DNA from: Streptomyces sp. NBC_00102
GTDB taxonomy: Bacteria > Actinomycetota > Actinomycetes > Streptomycetales > Streptomycetaceae
NCBI RefSeq assembly: GCF_026343115.1
Contig: NZ_JAPEMC010000005.1
Coordinates: 124,001-188,000, forward strand
Length of the DNA: 64,000 bases
Reading direction: 5' to 3'
The first letter of the stretch is position 1; each line of letters begins with the position of its first letter. Shown here in pieces: positions 42,380 through 50,867 of this stretch. The notes below the pieces were generated by a model. That model searched no databases. It was not told where the DNA came from and worked only from the letters and a program-made list of their open reading frames with translations. The position numbers were made by a program, and so were the translations under genes.

Positions 42380-43609
42380 ATGAACATGAACAAGGATTTC
42401 GCGACCCTTGCGGCACTGTGCGCGAGCGTCTTCGTCGTGGGTACCTCGGAGTACCTGATCGCCGGGCTGCTGCCCCAGGTCGGAGCTGATCTCGACGTTT
42501 CCGTGGGAACTGCCGGACAAGCGGTGACCGCTTACGCGCTCGGGGTGGTGGCCGGAGGGCCGCTCATGGCCCTGGTGACCTCACGTCTGCCCCGCAAGGG
42601 GCTCGCCATCGGCCTGATGCTGCTGTTCGCGGCGGGGAGCGCGATCAGCGCGGTGGCGCCGTCGTTCGGTCTGCTCCTGGTGGGCCGCGTGGTGTCCTCA
42701 CTCAGTCACGCCTCCTTCCTGGCGCTGGCGCTGGTGACCGCGACCCGGGTGGTTCCGGCCGAGAGGACGGGATCGGCCATTGCCACCGTGGCCTCCGGCT
42801 TCACCGTGGCCACCCTCCTCGGAGTGCCCCTGGGAGCGCTGCTCGGACAGAGCGCCGGATGGCGGGCGCCATTCGCCGTGCTGACCGTTCTGTCTCTGGT
42901 CTGCACCGTCCTCCTGGCCGCCTTCCTCACCCGGCAGGAGGCGCCGTCCACGCGGCTGCGTGACGAGATTCGCGTGGTGACGCGTCGGCCGGTCATGCTC
43001 GCCATCGCCACTACCGCGGTGGGCTTCTCCGGGGTCGCCACGGTGTACACCTACATCGCCCCGCTGCTGATCCGCTTCTCCGGCTTCTCCGCCGCGTCGG
43101 TCTCCGGACTGCTGCTCGCCTACGGGGCCGGTAGCTTCCTCGGCAACATCACCGCCGGAAAGCTGACCGACAAGTCGATGAGCGCCACCGTACGAGGTGT
43201 TTTCGGCGGGTTGGCGGGGACGCTCCTACTCGTCCCGTTCGCCGTGATGTGGCAGCCCACCGCTGTGGCTGCGGTTCTGGTACTCGGTCTTCTGGCCACC
43301 GCGACCATTGCCCCGCTGCAGGGACTGATCCTGCACCACGCGGGCGCCGCCCCGAACCTGGCGGTCTCCGCCAATGTGGGCGCCTTCAACCTCGGGGCCG
43401 CGGCCGGCTCGGTCATCGGCGGCGCGATCGTCGCCGCGGGCGCTCTGCGATGGACCGGCCTGGCGGGCGCTGGACTGAGCCTGATCGGGCTGGCCCTCAC
43501 CTGTCTCGTCCTGCCCCGGACACGGGCCGGCTCGGCCGAATCGCCCGTCGCCGAGGTGGAAGCATCCCTTGCCCAGGGTGGCGTCGGCCATCGGGAGATC
43601 CACTCCTGA
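42380..43609 (+). CDS. MFS exporter (chloramphenicol-resistance/Cml-like DHA1)
   Basis: A 409-residue transporter with 12 hydrophobic segments. Its N-terminus (FVVGTSEYLIAGLLPQVGAD) and loop ALVTSRLPRKGLAIGLMLLF, together with GRVVSSLSHASFLALALVTA, match Streptomyces Cml-type exporters related to AraJ. Export of chloramphenicol-like or other small drugs is likely but not certain. Start ATG 42380 lacks a clear ribosome site and is only 9 bases after the putative -10, which fits a leaderless mRNA; ATG 42386 is an alternative. Control by the divergent MerR protein is strongly suggested. Confidence 0.88.
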   Translation: MNMNKDFATLAALCASVFVVGTSEYLIAGLLPQVGADLDVSVGTAGQAVTAYALGVVAGGPLMALVTSRLPRKGLAIGLMLLFAAGSAISAVAPSFGLLLVGRVVSSLSHASFLALALVTATRVVPAERTGSAIATVASGFTVATLLGVPLGALLGQSAGWRAPFAVLTVLSLVCTVLLAAFLTRQEAPSTRLRDEIRVVTRRPVMLAIATTAVGFSGVATVYTYIAPLLIRFSGFSAASVSGLLLAYGAGSFLGNITAGKLTDKSMSATVRGVFGGLAGTLLLVPFAVMWQPTAVAAVLVLGLLATATIAPLQGLILHHAGAAPNLAVSANVGAFNLGAAAGSVIGGAIVAAGALRWTGLAGAGLSLIGLALTCLVLPRTRAGSAESPVAEVEASLAQGGVGHREIHS

Positions 43610-43636
43610 TACGGAAGGCCGGGGGACCGGGAGCGC

Positions 43637-44164
43637 TCAGCCGGAAGGGGGGCGAAGCACCTCGGCGTACCAGCGGCGGTGCACGAGGGGCTCGACGCAC
43701 AGGACGGCGACGCCCGCCACCGCACCCACGAGAAGGGAGGTCCAGCCGCCGTCGTGGACGAGTGCGCCGAGGCAGGCGATGCCCAGGGCGAGCGGCCGCA
43801 AGAGGGTCAGCGGACCGAGGCCGACAACCACGGCGAGGGTGCTGGCGCGGAACGGCAGGACGAAGTAGGCCGCGAGCGAGAGCAGCACCACAGCGGCGTA
43901 GACGACGAGCGGAACCAGGTAGCCGATGCCGCCGTCGGCGAGGGAGGCGTACGCCCGGGCCCGGTCGTCGGCGATCAGCAGCACGCCGCCGGCGGTGATC
44001 GCGGGAGCGAGCAGCAGGACGGCACCGGCGGCGAGGCCGCGCAGTGCCGCCCGGGCGATGGCACGGTGCTTGCGGATCCGGGCATCCCGCCCCGCGTAGG
44101 CACGGAAGCCGCTGAATGCCGCGTCCATCAGGCCGAGGGCGGCGAGCGCCGGGGCGGGGGTCAT
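43637..44164 (-). CDS. Small integral membrane protein, function unknown
   Basis: A 175-residue protein with four or five hydrophobic helices (GLAAGAVLLLAPAITAGGVL, PLVVYAAVVLLSLAAYFVLP, TLAVVVGLGPLTLLRPLALG, LLVGAVAGVAVLCVEPLVHR) and a His/Arg-rich first loop. I do not recognise a family. Its start overlaps the stop of the upstream methyltransferase-like gene by 4 bases (ATGA), so the two are translated together; it may anchor or export the methylated product. It is convergent with the Cml-like exporter. Confidence 0.72.
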   Translation of the reverse strand: MTPAPALAALGLMDAAFSGFRAYAGRDARIRKHRAIARAALRGLAAGAVLLLAPAITAGGVLLIADDRARAYASLADGGIGYLVPLVVYAAVVLLSLAAYFVLPFRASTLAVVVGLGPLTLLRPLALGIACLGALVHDGGWTSLLVGAVAGVAVLCVEPLVHRRWYAEVLRPPSG

Positions 44165-45015
44165 CGTGCCGTCCCGGCGAGCTGCTCGGGTCCCACAAGT
44201 CTGCGGGAAGCGCGGCCGAGAGCCCGGCGCAGCGGTTCCTCCAAGTGTGGGCGGATGCCGAGCACGGGGCGCAGGGTGGTGCAGAAAGGGTTCGCCATGC
44301 CCCGGGGTTCGTACAGCAACGGCCGTATGCCCGGAACTTCCGCAGCGCTGAGCAAGGTGTGGTCACTGTGGGCGCGAAGGGCGGAGGCGACGCCGTCGTG
44401 GCGGCCGAGCGGATGGCGCATCCGGGCACGGTGGAAGACCCAGGCGCCGATGGGGGCGAGGCGGGTGGCGGCGATGTCGAAGTGGCAGAAGGCGAGCGCC
44501 GACGAGGCGGCCTGCGCCCGGAAGAAGTCGGCGAGAGCGGGTCCGCGAAAGTGGTGCAGGACACCGGTCGACACATAGACGGTGGCGGCCTCCGGCAGGT
44601 CGAAGGCGTTGCCGTGGACGAAACCGCAGGCGAGCCCCTCGGCACGGGCCAGGCGGCCGGCCTCGCCGACCAGTGCGGCATCGAGGTCGACCCCGACGAG
44701 CTCGACGTCCGGACCGAGAGCGCGGGTGGCCGCGAGCCGGCGGACGAGATAACCGAGCCCGGAGCCGATGTCGACCAGGCGGAACGGCCCACCGTGCCCA
44801 GCGGTGGCGCGTATGGCGGCGAACAAGGGTCCGAGCACGTGCACCAGACGGTCGTCGATGCGCAACTCCTCGCGGAGTCGCTGCAGTTCGGTGTGCACGC
44901 TGATCATCAGGCGGTCCACGGCGAGCGGATCGAGCACACCGTCCCCGTCGGTCGGCAGTGCCGCGACGATACGGGCCGCCCGCTGATCACCGCACTCGAG
45001 GAGACGGCTGACCAC
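44161..45015 (-). CDS. Class I SAM-dependent methyltransferase-like protein
   Basis: A 284-residue protein with a Rossmann-fold motif I RLVDIGSGLGYLVRRLAA (residues about 80-97), motif II-like VELVGVDLDAALV, and VYVSTGVLHHFRGP, as in class I methyltransferases. The C-terminal third (PLGRHDGVASALRAHSDHTL) is specific and unlike any acceptor domain I know. The GTG start at 45015 has no good ribosome site; no better start appears before an in-frame stop about 50 bases upstream. It is coupled to a small membrane-protein gene. The substrate is unknown. Confidence 0.75.
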   Translation of the reverse strand: MVSRLLECGDQRAARIVAALPTDGDGVLDPLAVDRLMISVHTELQRLREELRIDDRLVHVLGPLFAAIRATAGHGGPFRLVDIGSGLGYLVRRLAATRALGPDVELVGVDLDAALVGEAGRLARAEGLACGFVHGNAFDLPEAATVYVSTGVLHHFRGPALADFFRAQAASSALAFCHFDIAATRLAPIGAWVFHRARMRHPLGRHDGVASALRAHSDHTLLSAAEVPGIRPLLYEPRGMANPFCTTLRPVLGIRPHLEEPLRRALGRASRRLVGPEQLAGTAR

Positions 45016-45104
45016 GTCGGCCCGGCAGGCGCCGCCCGTCGTGTGGATCCGTGACAGTGATCAGGTCGGATATCTCAAGGTGGGGCACGGTCGAGAATCT
45101 TAGG

Positions 45105-45146
45105 GCCGTACCGTCGTTCCTGATCCACCAGGAACGACGGTACGGC
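45105..45146. terminator. Terminator hairpin after the Cys-rich protein gene
   Basis: Perfect 18-bp inverted repeat GCCGTACCGTCGTTCCTG (45105-45122) and its complement (45129-45146) with a 6-base loop. It lies downstream of the gene at 45187-46749 and upstream of the methyltransferase gene, both on the minus strand. Confidence 0.88.
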
Positions 45147-45186
45147 TCTCGGCCGCTCTTGGCGCCGGCCCGACCGCCGGTTCGGG

Positions 45187-46749
45187 TCAGGGGCAGGGAC
45201 AGGTGAGCGGCAGGACGCGTTCCGACACCTGCCCGGTGATACGGGTGTCCGTGAGGGCGGCCTCGGCCAGCCAGCTCGTCGCCGACAACTTTTCGACCAT
45301 CGCGGGCAGTTCCTCCCTCTCCACCGGGCACCAGGCGGTGAGCGCGTCCAGGTCGACGCCGTCGCCGTCGCCGCCGAGCCGCCCGTCGAAGCTGGTCCGG
45401 GCGGCCAGGGCCAGGGCCAGCATCCGGGTGGCGGGGGAGGACTTCGACTTGCGGAGCTTCTTGTCCGAGACGACCCGCTGCGCCCACCCGCTGAGCTTGG
45501 GGCGCATCTTCCGGCCGAACGTGAGGGGACCCGTGCCGTCGTCGCCGGGCACCAGTGACGGGACGGTGATGGGTACGGGGTTCTCCGGCCTGGCGGCGAT
45601 CACGTCGGCCGCGGTGCACGGAAGGGAAAGCCAGCCGCTCTCCGCCAACTCGGTCACCAGTCCCTCCGGATCGGTCAGGTTCAGGCCGTTGATGTCTTGT
45701 CCGACGAGGTTGCCGCTGCCGGTGTGCGCGGTGCGCAGGGTCAGCATCACGGCCAGAAGCCGCGCCTCGGCGCCGGGCAGCGGGGCGTGATCGGCCAGGT
45801 GCGCGAGGACGGAGCGCGCGTTGGTCCACTGCATCGGTCCGATCAGGAACCTCTCCACCGTGGGCCCCTCGCCGTCCGGGTCGGCACCGGTGCGCTGCTG
45901 GTGCTGTACACGGGCGGCGGTGGCGGCCTGCGCGGCGCGCTGGGCTTCCAGCCGGAGCGTGACGTCCCCGGTGACGTCGGACCAGGTCATGAACGCCTGT
46001 GCCTTGCGCGTGTGGAGGTCCGCGAGCAGCGCGAGGTCGGGTTCGGTGCGCTGCTGATAGGCCCGGAACAGATGCCCGAGCTCGACGAGTTCGTCCCGGA
46101 GGAGCACGGGGCGCAGGTCGTGCGGGATGATCCGCTGCGCGATCTTCTCGTACCCCTGGCGTCGGCGCACCTGCGTGGAGCGGGGCTTCGGGACCCTCCG
46201 GGGCCCGGGTGCGTGCGGGGGCGCGGGCAGCGGCGCGGAGGCGGAGCCGTCGGAGAACTGCGCTGCGAGCGGGGGGCGTTCAGTCACCGGCCGGGGGGCG
46301 GAGGCTGTCGGAGCGAAGACGGCCGCGGCAGAGGAGACGATCTTGGTCCCTGGTGTGGCGGCCGCGCAGCGGGAGCAGCACTCCATGGCCTGCCACCAGC
46401 GGCCCTCCCGGTCGGCGATCACCGCCAGGACCACCGCGCCGCCGCACCGCCAGGACTGCGGGTGCTCGAACCGGCTGGTGGTGGGGCGGATGTGCGCGCC
46501 GCAGTTCTCCGATTTGCAGGCGCAGAACGCGTGGGCCCGGGGCTCGGCGGCCGCCTTGAGGTGGGCCTTCAGGTGCGCGACCGCCGCCGCCCGTCCCTCG
46601 GCCGTCGACGGCAGGCGCTGCTCCCCGCAGGAGGGCCGGCTGCAGGTGACGCGCACCGTCGTACCGCTGCAGCCGGTCGCGTCCAGACGCACCGTCCACT
46701 TACGTCCCACCACGCGCTCGTCCAGTCCGCCGGCCGCCGCCTTCGTCAT
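45187..46749 (-). CDS. Cys-rich (zinc-binding-like) protein of unknown function
   Basis: A 520-residue protein. The N-terminal 140 residues contain paired cysteines and histidines (VTCSRPSCGEQRLPST, HAFCACKSENCGAHI, RCGG, ECCSRCAAATPG), suggesting two or three zinc-ribbon-like sites. A Pro/Ala linker follows, then a helical body (IPHDLRPVLLRDELVELGHL, RTEPDLALLADLHTRKAQAF) and a C-terminal part (SSPATRMLALALAARTSFDG) that may be a winged-helix-like pair. Similar proteins occur in several copies in Streptomyces and are uncharacterised. ATG 46749 is chosen because AAGGAA precedes it. It stands alone with its own terminator. DNA or RNA binding is a guess. Confidence 0.7.
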   Translation of the reverse strand: MTKAAAGGLDERVVGRKWTVRLDATGCSGTTVRVTCSRPSCGEQRLPSTAEGRAAAVAHLKAHLKAAAEPRAHAFCACKSENCGAHIRPTTSRFEHPQSWRCGGAVVLAVIADREGRWWQAMECCSRCAAATPGTKIVSSAAAVFAPTASAPRPVTERPPLAAQFSDGSASAPLPAPPHAPGPRRVPKPRSTQVRRRQGYEKIAQRIIPHDLRPVLLRDELVELGHLFRAYQQRTEPDLALLADLHTRKAQAFMTWSDVTGDVTLRLEAQRAAQAATAARVQHQQRTGADPDGEGPTVERFLIGPMQWTNARSVLAHLADHAPLPGAEARLLAVMLTLRTAHTGSGNLVGQDINGLNLTDPEGLVTELAESGWLSLPCTAADVIAARPENPVPITVPSLVPGDDGTGPLTFGRKMRPKLSGWAQRVVSDKKLRKSKSSPATRMLALALAARTSFDGRLGGDGDGVDLDALTAWCPVEREELPAMVEKLSATSWLAEAALTDTRITGQVSERVLPLTCPCP

Positions 46750-47157
46750 GCTGCTGTTCCTTCCCCACCGTTCCGACTGCCCGTGGCCGGCCCGGTCATG
46801 AGGGATCCGGCTCGGCAACGGACCCACCGTACGTGGCGGTACGGGCCGGGGAGGAGGGAACTCCGTTCGGTTCACCCGGCAATCGGCGTGGAAGCGCGCA
46901 CCGCCCTTGTGGGACCGGCGATCCTGGCCAGCACACGCACGATGTTCGTCCATTTCTTCGAATGCGTGCTTCGTCCAGCTCTCCTTGACGAGTGATCGAC
47001 GCTGCACGGTGCCGGTTCGGCCGACACACAAGACGGAGCCGCACATTCCGGCCACGGAGATCGTTTTACTGCCATTCGCCGTCAATCCCGCCGTGTCGTC
47101 TCCCGGCCCCGACTACACAGGGTGCGGGGCGGGTCCGCCGTCCCGGGCGGCGGTCGT
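46750..47157. other. 408-base divergent intergenic region
   Basis: No gene is supported. It separates the Cys-rich protein gene (minus strand) from the small membrane protein-nuclease pair (plus strand) and must contain both promoters. No clear dyad or repeat was seen. Confidence 0.35.
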
Positions 47158-47178
47158 GTGCGGTGGGAGGTCCGGCGG

Positions 47179-47388
47179 TTGTTGACGATCAATGTGGCTG
47201 TGCTGCTCGCGGTCATCGTCCTGTTGAGGCTGCGGCGGCGTACGGAGTCCCGCAGCCGGCGGGACGAGAAGTTCACCGTGGTCATCGTCCTGGCGCTCGG
47301 GGTGCTGATCGCCCCGACCCCGGTGGGCCGGGGAATCCTGGACTTCCTGGGCGAACTCGCCGACGGCTTCGGGGAGGGCGGCCCATGA
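47179..47388 (+). CDS. Small membrane protein upstream of a nuclease
   Basis: A protein of about 69 residues with two hydrophobic helices (LTINVAVLLAVIVLLRL and KFTVVIVLALGVLIAPTPVG) around a basic loop and an acidic end. Its stop overlaps the start of the Mrr-type nuclease gene by 4 bases, so the two are translated together. The start is uncertain: TTG 47179 has GGGAGG 8 bases before it; GTG 47158 and ATG 47122 are in frame. It may assist membrane placement of the nuclease. No family is recognised. Confidence 0.6.
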   Translation: MLTINVAVLLAVIVLLRLRRRTESRSRRDEKFTVVIVLALGVLIAPTPVGRGILDFLGELADGFGEGGP

Positions 47389-48170
47389 GCCCCCGGACGC
47401 GGAAGGGCCGGGCGGCGACGTCCGGACGCGCGTACAGGCGGAAAAGCAGCCGGAGGCCGGGTGCCCGCGGACCGGGGCCCCGGCGTTCGGGAGCCCGGAG
47501 GCCGGGTCGCCGGAGACCGGCCGAGGGGAGTCCGGGGGACACGCTGCCCGTGTTCCTGGTGGTCGCCGTTCTCCTCGTCGTGCTCGCGGTGGCCGTCGTG
47601 AAGTGGCTGCTGGTCCACTGGTGGGTGCTGGTCGTGACCGGTGGGCTCGTGGTGTCCGCCGGCGGCGTCCTGCTCCAGCGGAAGCGGCGGTCGGCGCGGT
47701 GGGACGCGGTCCGCCGGCACGGCCTGCGCTACGGGCTTCCCCACCTGGACGCCCTGCACCACTCCCAGTTCGAGGACGCGGTACGGGACCTGATGCGCCG
47801 CGACGGCTGCCCGGAGGCGGTCCGGGTCGGAGGCGGCGGTGACCTGGGCGCCGACGTGAAGGCCGTCGACCCCTACGGGCGCCGCTGGGTGATCCAGTGC
47901 AAGCACCGCGGAAGTGGTCTCGCCGGCTCCGCGGTGGGCACGCCCGACCTGCAGGTCCTCAACGGCACCGCCCGCCAGGTGCACGGCGCGGACATCGCCG
48001 TGATCGTCACCAACGGCCGGGTGACCGCACCGGCCGTGGCCTTCGCCGCACAGCAACGGCTGCATGTGGTCGACCGCCACACCCTCGCCGTGTGGGCGGC
48101 CGGCTCCCGGCCCCTGTGGGAGCTGCTGCGGTCCGTCCCCCCGCCCCGCAGGCCGGGCGCGCTCTCCTGA
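47385..48170 (+). CDS. Membrane-anchored Mrr-type restriction endonuclease-like protein
   Basis: A 261-residue protein. An Arg/Pro-rich basic N-terminus is followed by two membrane helices (about 53-75 and 80-102) and a C-terminal Mrr_cat domain: SQFEDAVRDLMRRDGCPEAV, GGGGDLGADVKAVDPYGRRW with the catalytic Asp, and VIQCKHR with the Q-x-K element of PD-(D/E)XK nucleases. Mrr proteins cut modified foreign DNA; the membrane-anchored form is widespread in Streptomyces and its role (DNA entry defence or other) is not settled. GGGGAGGG lies upstream of ATG 47385, which overlaps the preceding small membrane gene. Confidence 0.83.
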   Translation: MSPRTRKGRAATSGRAYRRKSSRRPGARGPGPRRSGARRPGRRRPAEGSPGDTLPVFLVVAVLLVVLAVAVVKWLLVHWWVLVVTGGLVVSAGGVLLQRKRRSARWDAVRRHGLRYGLPHLDALHHSQFEDAVRDLMRRDGCPEAVRVGGGGDLGADVKAVDPYGRRWVIQCKHRGSGLAGSAVGTPDLQVLNGTARQVHGADIAVIVTNGRVTAPAVAFAAQQRLHVVDRHTLAVWAAGSRPLWELLRSVPPPRRPGALS

Positions 48171-48186
48171 GCCGGTCCTGCCCGCC

Positions 48187-48876
48187 TCACCCGGTGATGC
48201 GCAGATGCGGTCCCAGGGAGCCTATGGTCCCGGCCGCCGAGGCGAAGAGAAGAGCGACGCCCACGGCCCCGGGATCGGGTATGCCCGAGGCGCGTTCGCC
48301 GACGTAGCTCGCGCGGCCCATCCGCGCCCGGAGCGCCGCCGTGTCCCGTACACCCTGCCAGGCGGCATCGGCGGCGAGGGCGAGCGCGCGGTCCGGCGGG
48401 GTGCCGTCCGGTGCGGCCCGCAGCGCCTCGGCGGCCGGAGTGAGCGCGTCCACCAGCGTCTTGTCACCGGGCTTCGCGTCACCCACCCGGCGTATCGCGG
48501 CGAGGCCGTTCTCCGTGCCCGCGGCGAGACCGGTCGTGGTGAGGAGGGGACCCTCCGCCGCGACAGCGGCGCTGAGTGCCTGGAACAGCAGGCCGAAGAG
48601 CGGCCCGCTGGTGCCTCCGATCTCGTCCAGGAACGCACTGGCCGCGCTCCCCAGGGGCGCCGAGGGATCGTCCTGCGCGGCGCCGGCAGCGGCGTTGCCG
48701 TCGCTCTCGCTCCGCAACCGTTGCGTGGCCCGTACCCCGGCGCTCAGGTTCACCCCGAAGTCGCCGTCGCCCACCTGCTGGTCGAGCGTGGTCAGCTCGG
48801 TCTCGGTGGCATGGGCCGAAGCCGCGAACCGGTCCATCCAGCCGTTCGTGAACGTACTGTCGAAAGCTGTCGCCAT
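48187..48876 (-). CDS. dhaL: Dihydroxyacetone kinase subunit L
   Basis: A 229-residue ADP/ATP-binding subunit. The metal-binding segment is TTLDQQVGDGDFGVNLSAGV (residues about 30-49; GDGDFG where many homologues have DHG), and GGTSGPLFGLLFQAL, GDKTLVDALTPAAEALR and MGRASYVGERASGIPDPGAV follow, all conserved in DhaL. With DhaK it phosphorylates dihydroxyacetone; in PTS-linked systems the phosphate comes from DhaM through the ADP of DhaL. ATG 48876 has GGAGGAG 7 bases before it. It is downstream of dhaK by 51 bases. No dhaM follows, since the next gene is convergent. Confidence 0.93.
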   Translation of the reverse strand: MATAFDSTFTNGWMDRFAASAHATETELTTLDQQVGDGDFGVNLSAGVRATQRLRSESDGNAAAGAAQDDPSAPLGSAASAFLDEIGGTSGPLFGLLFQALSAAVAAEGPLLTTTGLAAGTENGLAAIRRVGDAKPGDKTLVDALTPAAEALRAAPDGTPPDRALALAADAAWQGVRDTAALRARMGRASYVGERASGIPDPGAVGVALLFASAAGTIGSLGPHLRITG

Positions 48877-48927
48877 GGCGTTCTCCTCCAGTTCCACGCG
48901 TCCCGCTCCCCGGTCACCTGTCACCGG

Positions 48928-49926
48928 TCACCAGCTCAGCGCCGCGGTCCGTACCGGTGCGTCGTAGTAGCCCAGCGTCCGGGAATCGGCCACCAGCAGA
49001 GTGAGGGAGAACCCTCGCATGTCCAGGGCCGTGACGTAGTCGCCGACGAGATGGCGGGCGAGGTGGACGCCGCGTTCGTCCAGCACTTGGCCGAGTTCGC
49101 CGAAGATGCCGTACAGCTCCAGGGGAGTGACCGCGCCGAGTCCGTTGACCAGTGCCAGGACCGGTTCCTCCGGGGCCGGGCGGACCGCTGCCAGCAGGGC
49201 ATCCGTCATCTCGCGCACCAGTGCGGAGACGGGGCCCTCCTTCCGGGTCCGGTCGGCGCGCTCGCCGTGGATGCCGACCCCGTACTCCAGCTCCCCGGCG
49301 GCCAGCTCGAAGGCGGGACGGCCGGTGGTGGGCGCGGTGTGCGCGGTGGACGCGACGGACAGCGTGCGGCAGCGGCCCGCCAGCGCCGCCCCGAGGCCGG
49401 CCAGTTCCTCCAGGCCGAGGCCCGTGTCGGCGGCGCCGCCGAGGATCTTCTCCAGCAGAACCGTGCCGCCCGTGCCCCGGCGCCCGGCGGCGATGTCCTC
49501 CGAGTCGGACGCGAGGTCGTCGTCGACGAGGACGCGCGCGCAGGGGATGTCCTGATGGGCGAGGCGCTCGGCGGCGATGCCGAAGTTGATCCGGTCGCCG
49601 GTGTAGTTCTTCACGATGTGCAGTACGCCCTCGTCCCGGGCCACCGCGAGCGACGCCTTGTACACCTGGCGGTTGTGCGGCGACGCGAACACCCGGCCGG
49701 GACAGGCGGCGTCCAGCATTCCGGCTCCCACGAAGCCGGCGTGCATCGGTTCGTGGCCCGAACCGCCGCCGGAGAGCAGCCCCACACGGCGGGACGGCGA
49801 GGTGTGGCGAGCGGCGAGGAAGCCGTTCTCCACGTCGTGGACGACGAGGTCCGCGTGGGCCCGGGCGAAGCCGGCCAGCGCATTCGGCACCAGGTCGTCA
49901 GTGCTGTTCTCGAAGTACGCGGCCAT
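48928..49926 (-). CDS. dhaK: Dihydroxyacetone kinase subunit K
   Basis: A 332-residue substrate-binding subunit. It has the GGGSGHEPMHAGFVGAGMLD loop, the KNYTGDRINFG segment that binds substrate, and the covalent histidine in EYGVGIHGERADR, which forms a hemiaminal with dihydroxyacetone. Length and motif order are standard. It is the first gene of a dhaK-dhaL pair that channels dihydroxyacetone into glycolysis, probably from glycerol. The third (PTS) component is not in the window, so it must be elsewhere or this pair uses ATP. Confidence 0.94.
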   Translation of the reverse strand: MAAYFENSTDDLVPNALAGFARAHADLVVHDVENGFLAARHTSPSRRVGLLSGGGSGHEPMHAGFVGAGMLDAACPGRVFASPHNRQVYKASLAVARDEGVLHIVKNYTGDRINFGIAAERLAHQDIPCARVLVDDDLASDSEDIAAGRRGTGGTVLLEKILGGAADTGLGLEELAGLGAALAGRCRTLSVASTAHTAPTTGRPAFELAAGELEYGVGIHGERADRTRKEGPVSALVREMTDALLAAVRPAPEEPVLALVNGLGAVTPLELYGIFGELGQVLDERGVHLARHLVGDYVTALDMRGFSLTLLVADSRTLGYYDAPVRTAALSW

Positions 49927-50101
49927 TCGCGGCGCCCTTTCGTCCCGGGGCCGTACGCGGCCGGGTGAGACGACCCTCCAGACAGGTCACTTCATGCTGA
50001 AGGGAGGTGCCGGATGTGGCAACTCGCGAAGAGAAACTCAGCCAATTACGTGACGGCGCACAGCAGCACGTCGGTTCAGTCCTGAGCGCCCGTGCGCCGG
50101 G

Positions 50102-50761
50102 TCACGGCCCGGCGGACAGCCCGATCGAGTCGGCCGCGTGCTTGTCCAGCGCCGCGCGTACCAGCGCGGCGGCGAGCACCGCCGGTCCGGTGTCGCGGGA
50201 TCCGGCGCGGGCGAGACGCAGCAGGGCGTCGGCGGAGGCGGGCAGGCCCAGGCGCTCCGCGCCCTGCAGCGCTTTGGCGTCCACGCACGGGCCGGTCTCC
50301 GGCCAGACGGCCTGTACCTCGCGGACGAAGATGTCCGCGCCGGCCGGTCCGAGGCCCGGCAGGCGCCGCAGCCCCGTGCGCAGCGCGTCCGTGTCGCCGT
50401 CGGCCTCCCGGCGGAGCCGCCGCAGGTCACCGGCCCACGCGTCGAGGAGCAACAGTGCCCCGTCGCCGAGCTGCGTCGCCGTCCGCTCGTCGTACCGCCG
50501 GTAGCCGCCCCTGCCCAGCGCGTCGACGCGCCGCTGCCAGGTGGCGTCCGCCATCCGTCGTGGTGTGCGCATGCCGTCGGCGAAGAGCGCCTTCGCGGCC
50601 GCCACCGCGACGGATGCCCGGATCCGTGCGCTGAGCAGCAGACTGAGGACCAGGAGCTGGTAGAGGGGCTGAGGCGTGTCCCGCAGACGGATGCCGGCTT
50701 CCTCGGCGTACGTCCGTCCGTAGGTGTCGAGGAGGAGTTCCAGGGTCTTCGGGGCGCCCAT
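50102..50761 (-). CDS. HhH-GPD DNA glycosylase/endonuclease III-like protein
   Basis: A 219-residue helical protein resembling endonuclease III: LVLSLLLSARIRASVAVAAA, the helix-hairpin-helix LPGLGPAGADIFVREVQ, and CVDAKAL with an Asp at the catalytic position. The hairpin lacks the lysine of true endonuclease III (GRKTAN is usual; here GPAGAD), and no iron-sulfur cysteines follow, so a lyase-less glycosylase or a non-catalytic DNA-binding role is likely. It stands alone between dhaK and a large TPR operon, with 105 bases upstream. Confidence 0.75.
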   Translation of the reverse strand: MGAPKTLELLLDTYGRTYAEEAGIRLRDTPQPLYQLLVLSLLLSARIRASVAVAAAKALFADGMRTPRRMADATWQRRVDALGRGGYRRYDERTATQLGDGALLLLDAWAGDLRRLRREADGDTDALRTGLRRLPGLGPAGADIFVREVQAVWPETGPCVDAKALQGAERLGLPASADALLRLARAGSRDTGPAVLAAALVRAALDKHAADSIGLSAGP

Positions 50762-50867
50762 GTACCCACCGTCCTCCTGCCCGCCCGGACGCGCACGCGC
50801 GGACGCACAGGGAGTTCCGGCAGCCGGGGCCGTCCCGCGCGGTGCGACGGGACGGCCCCGGGAGCGC

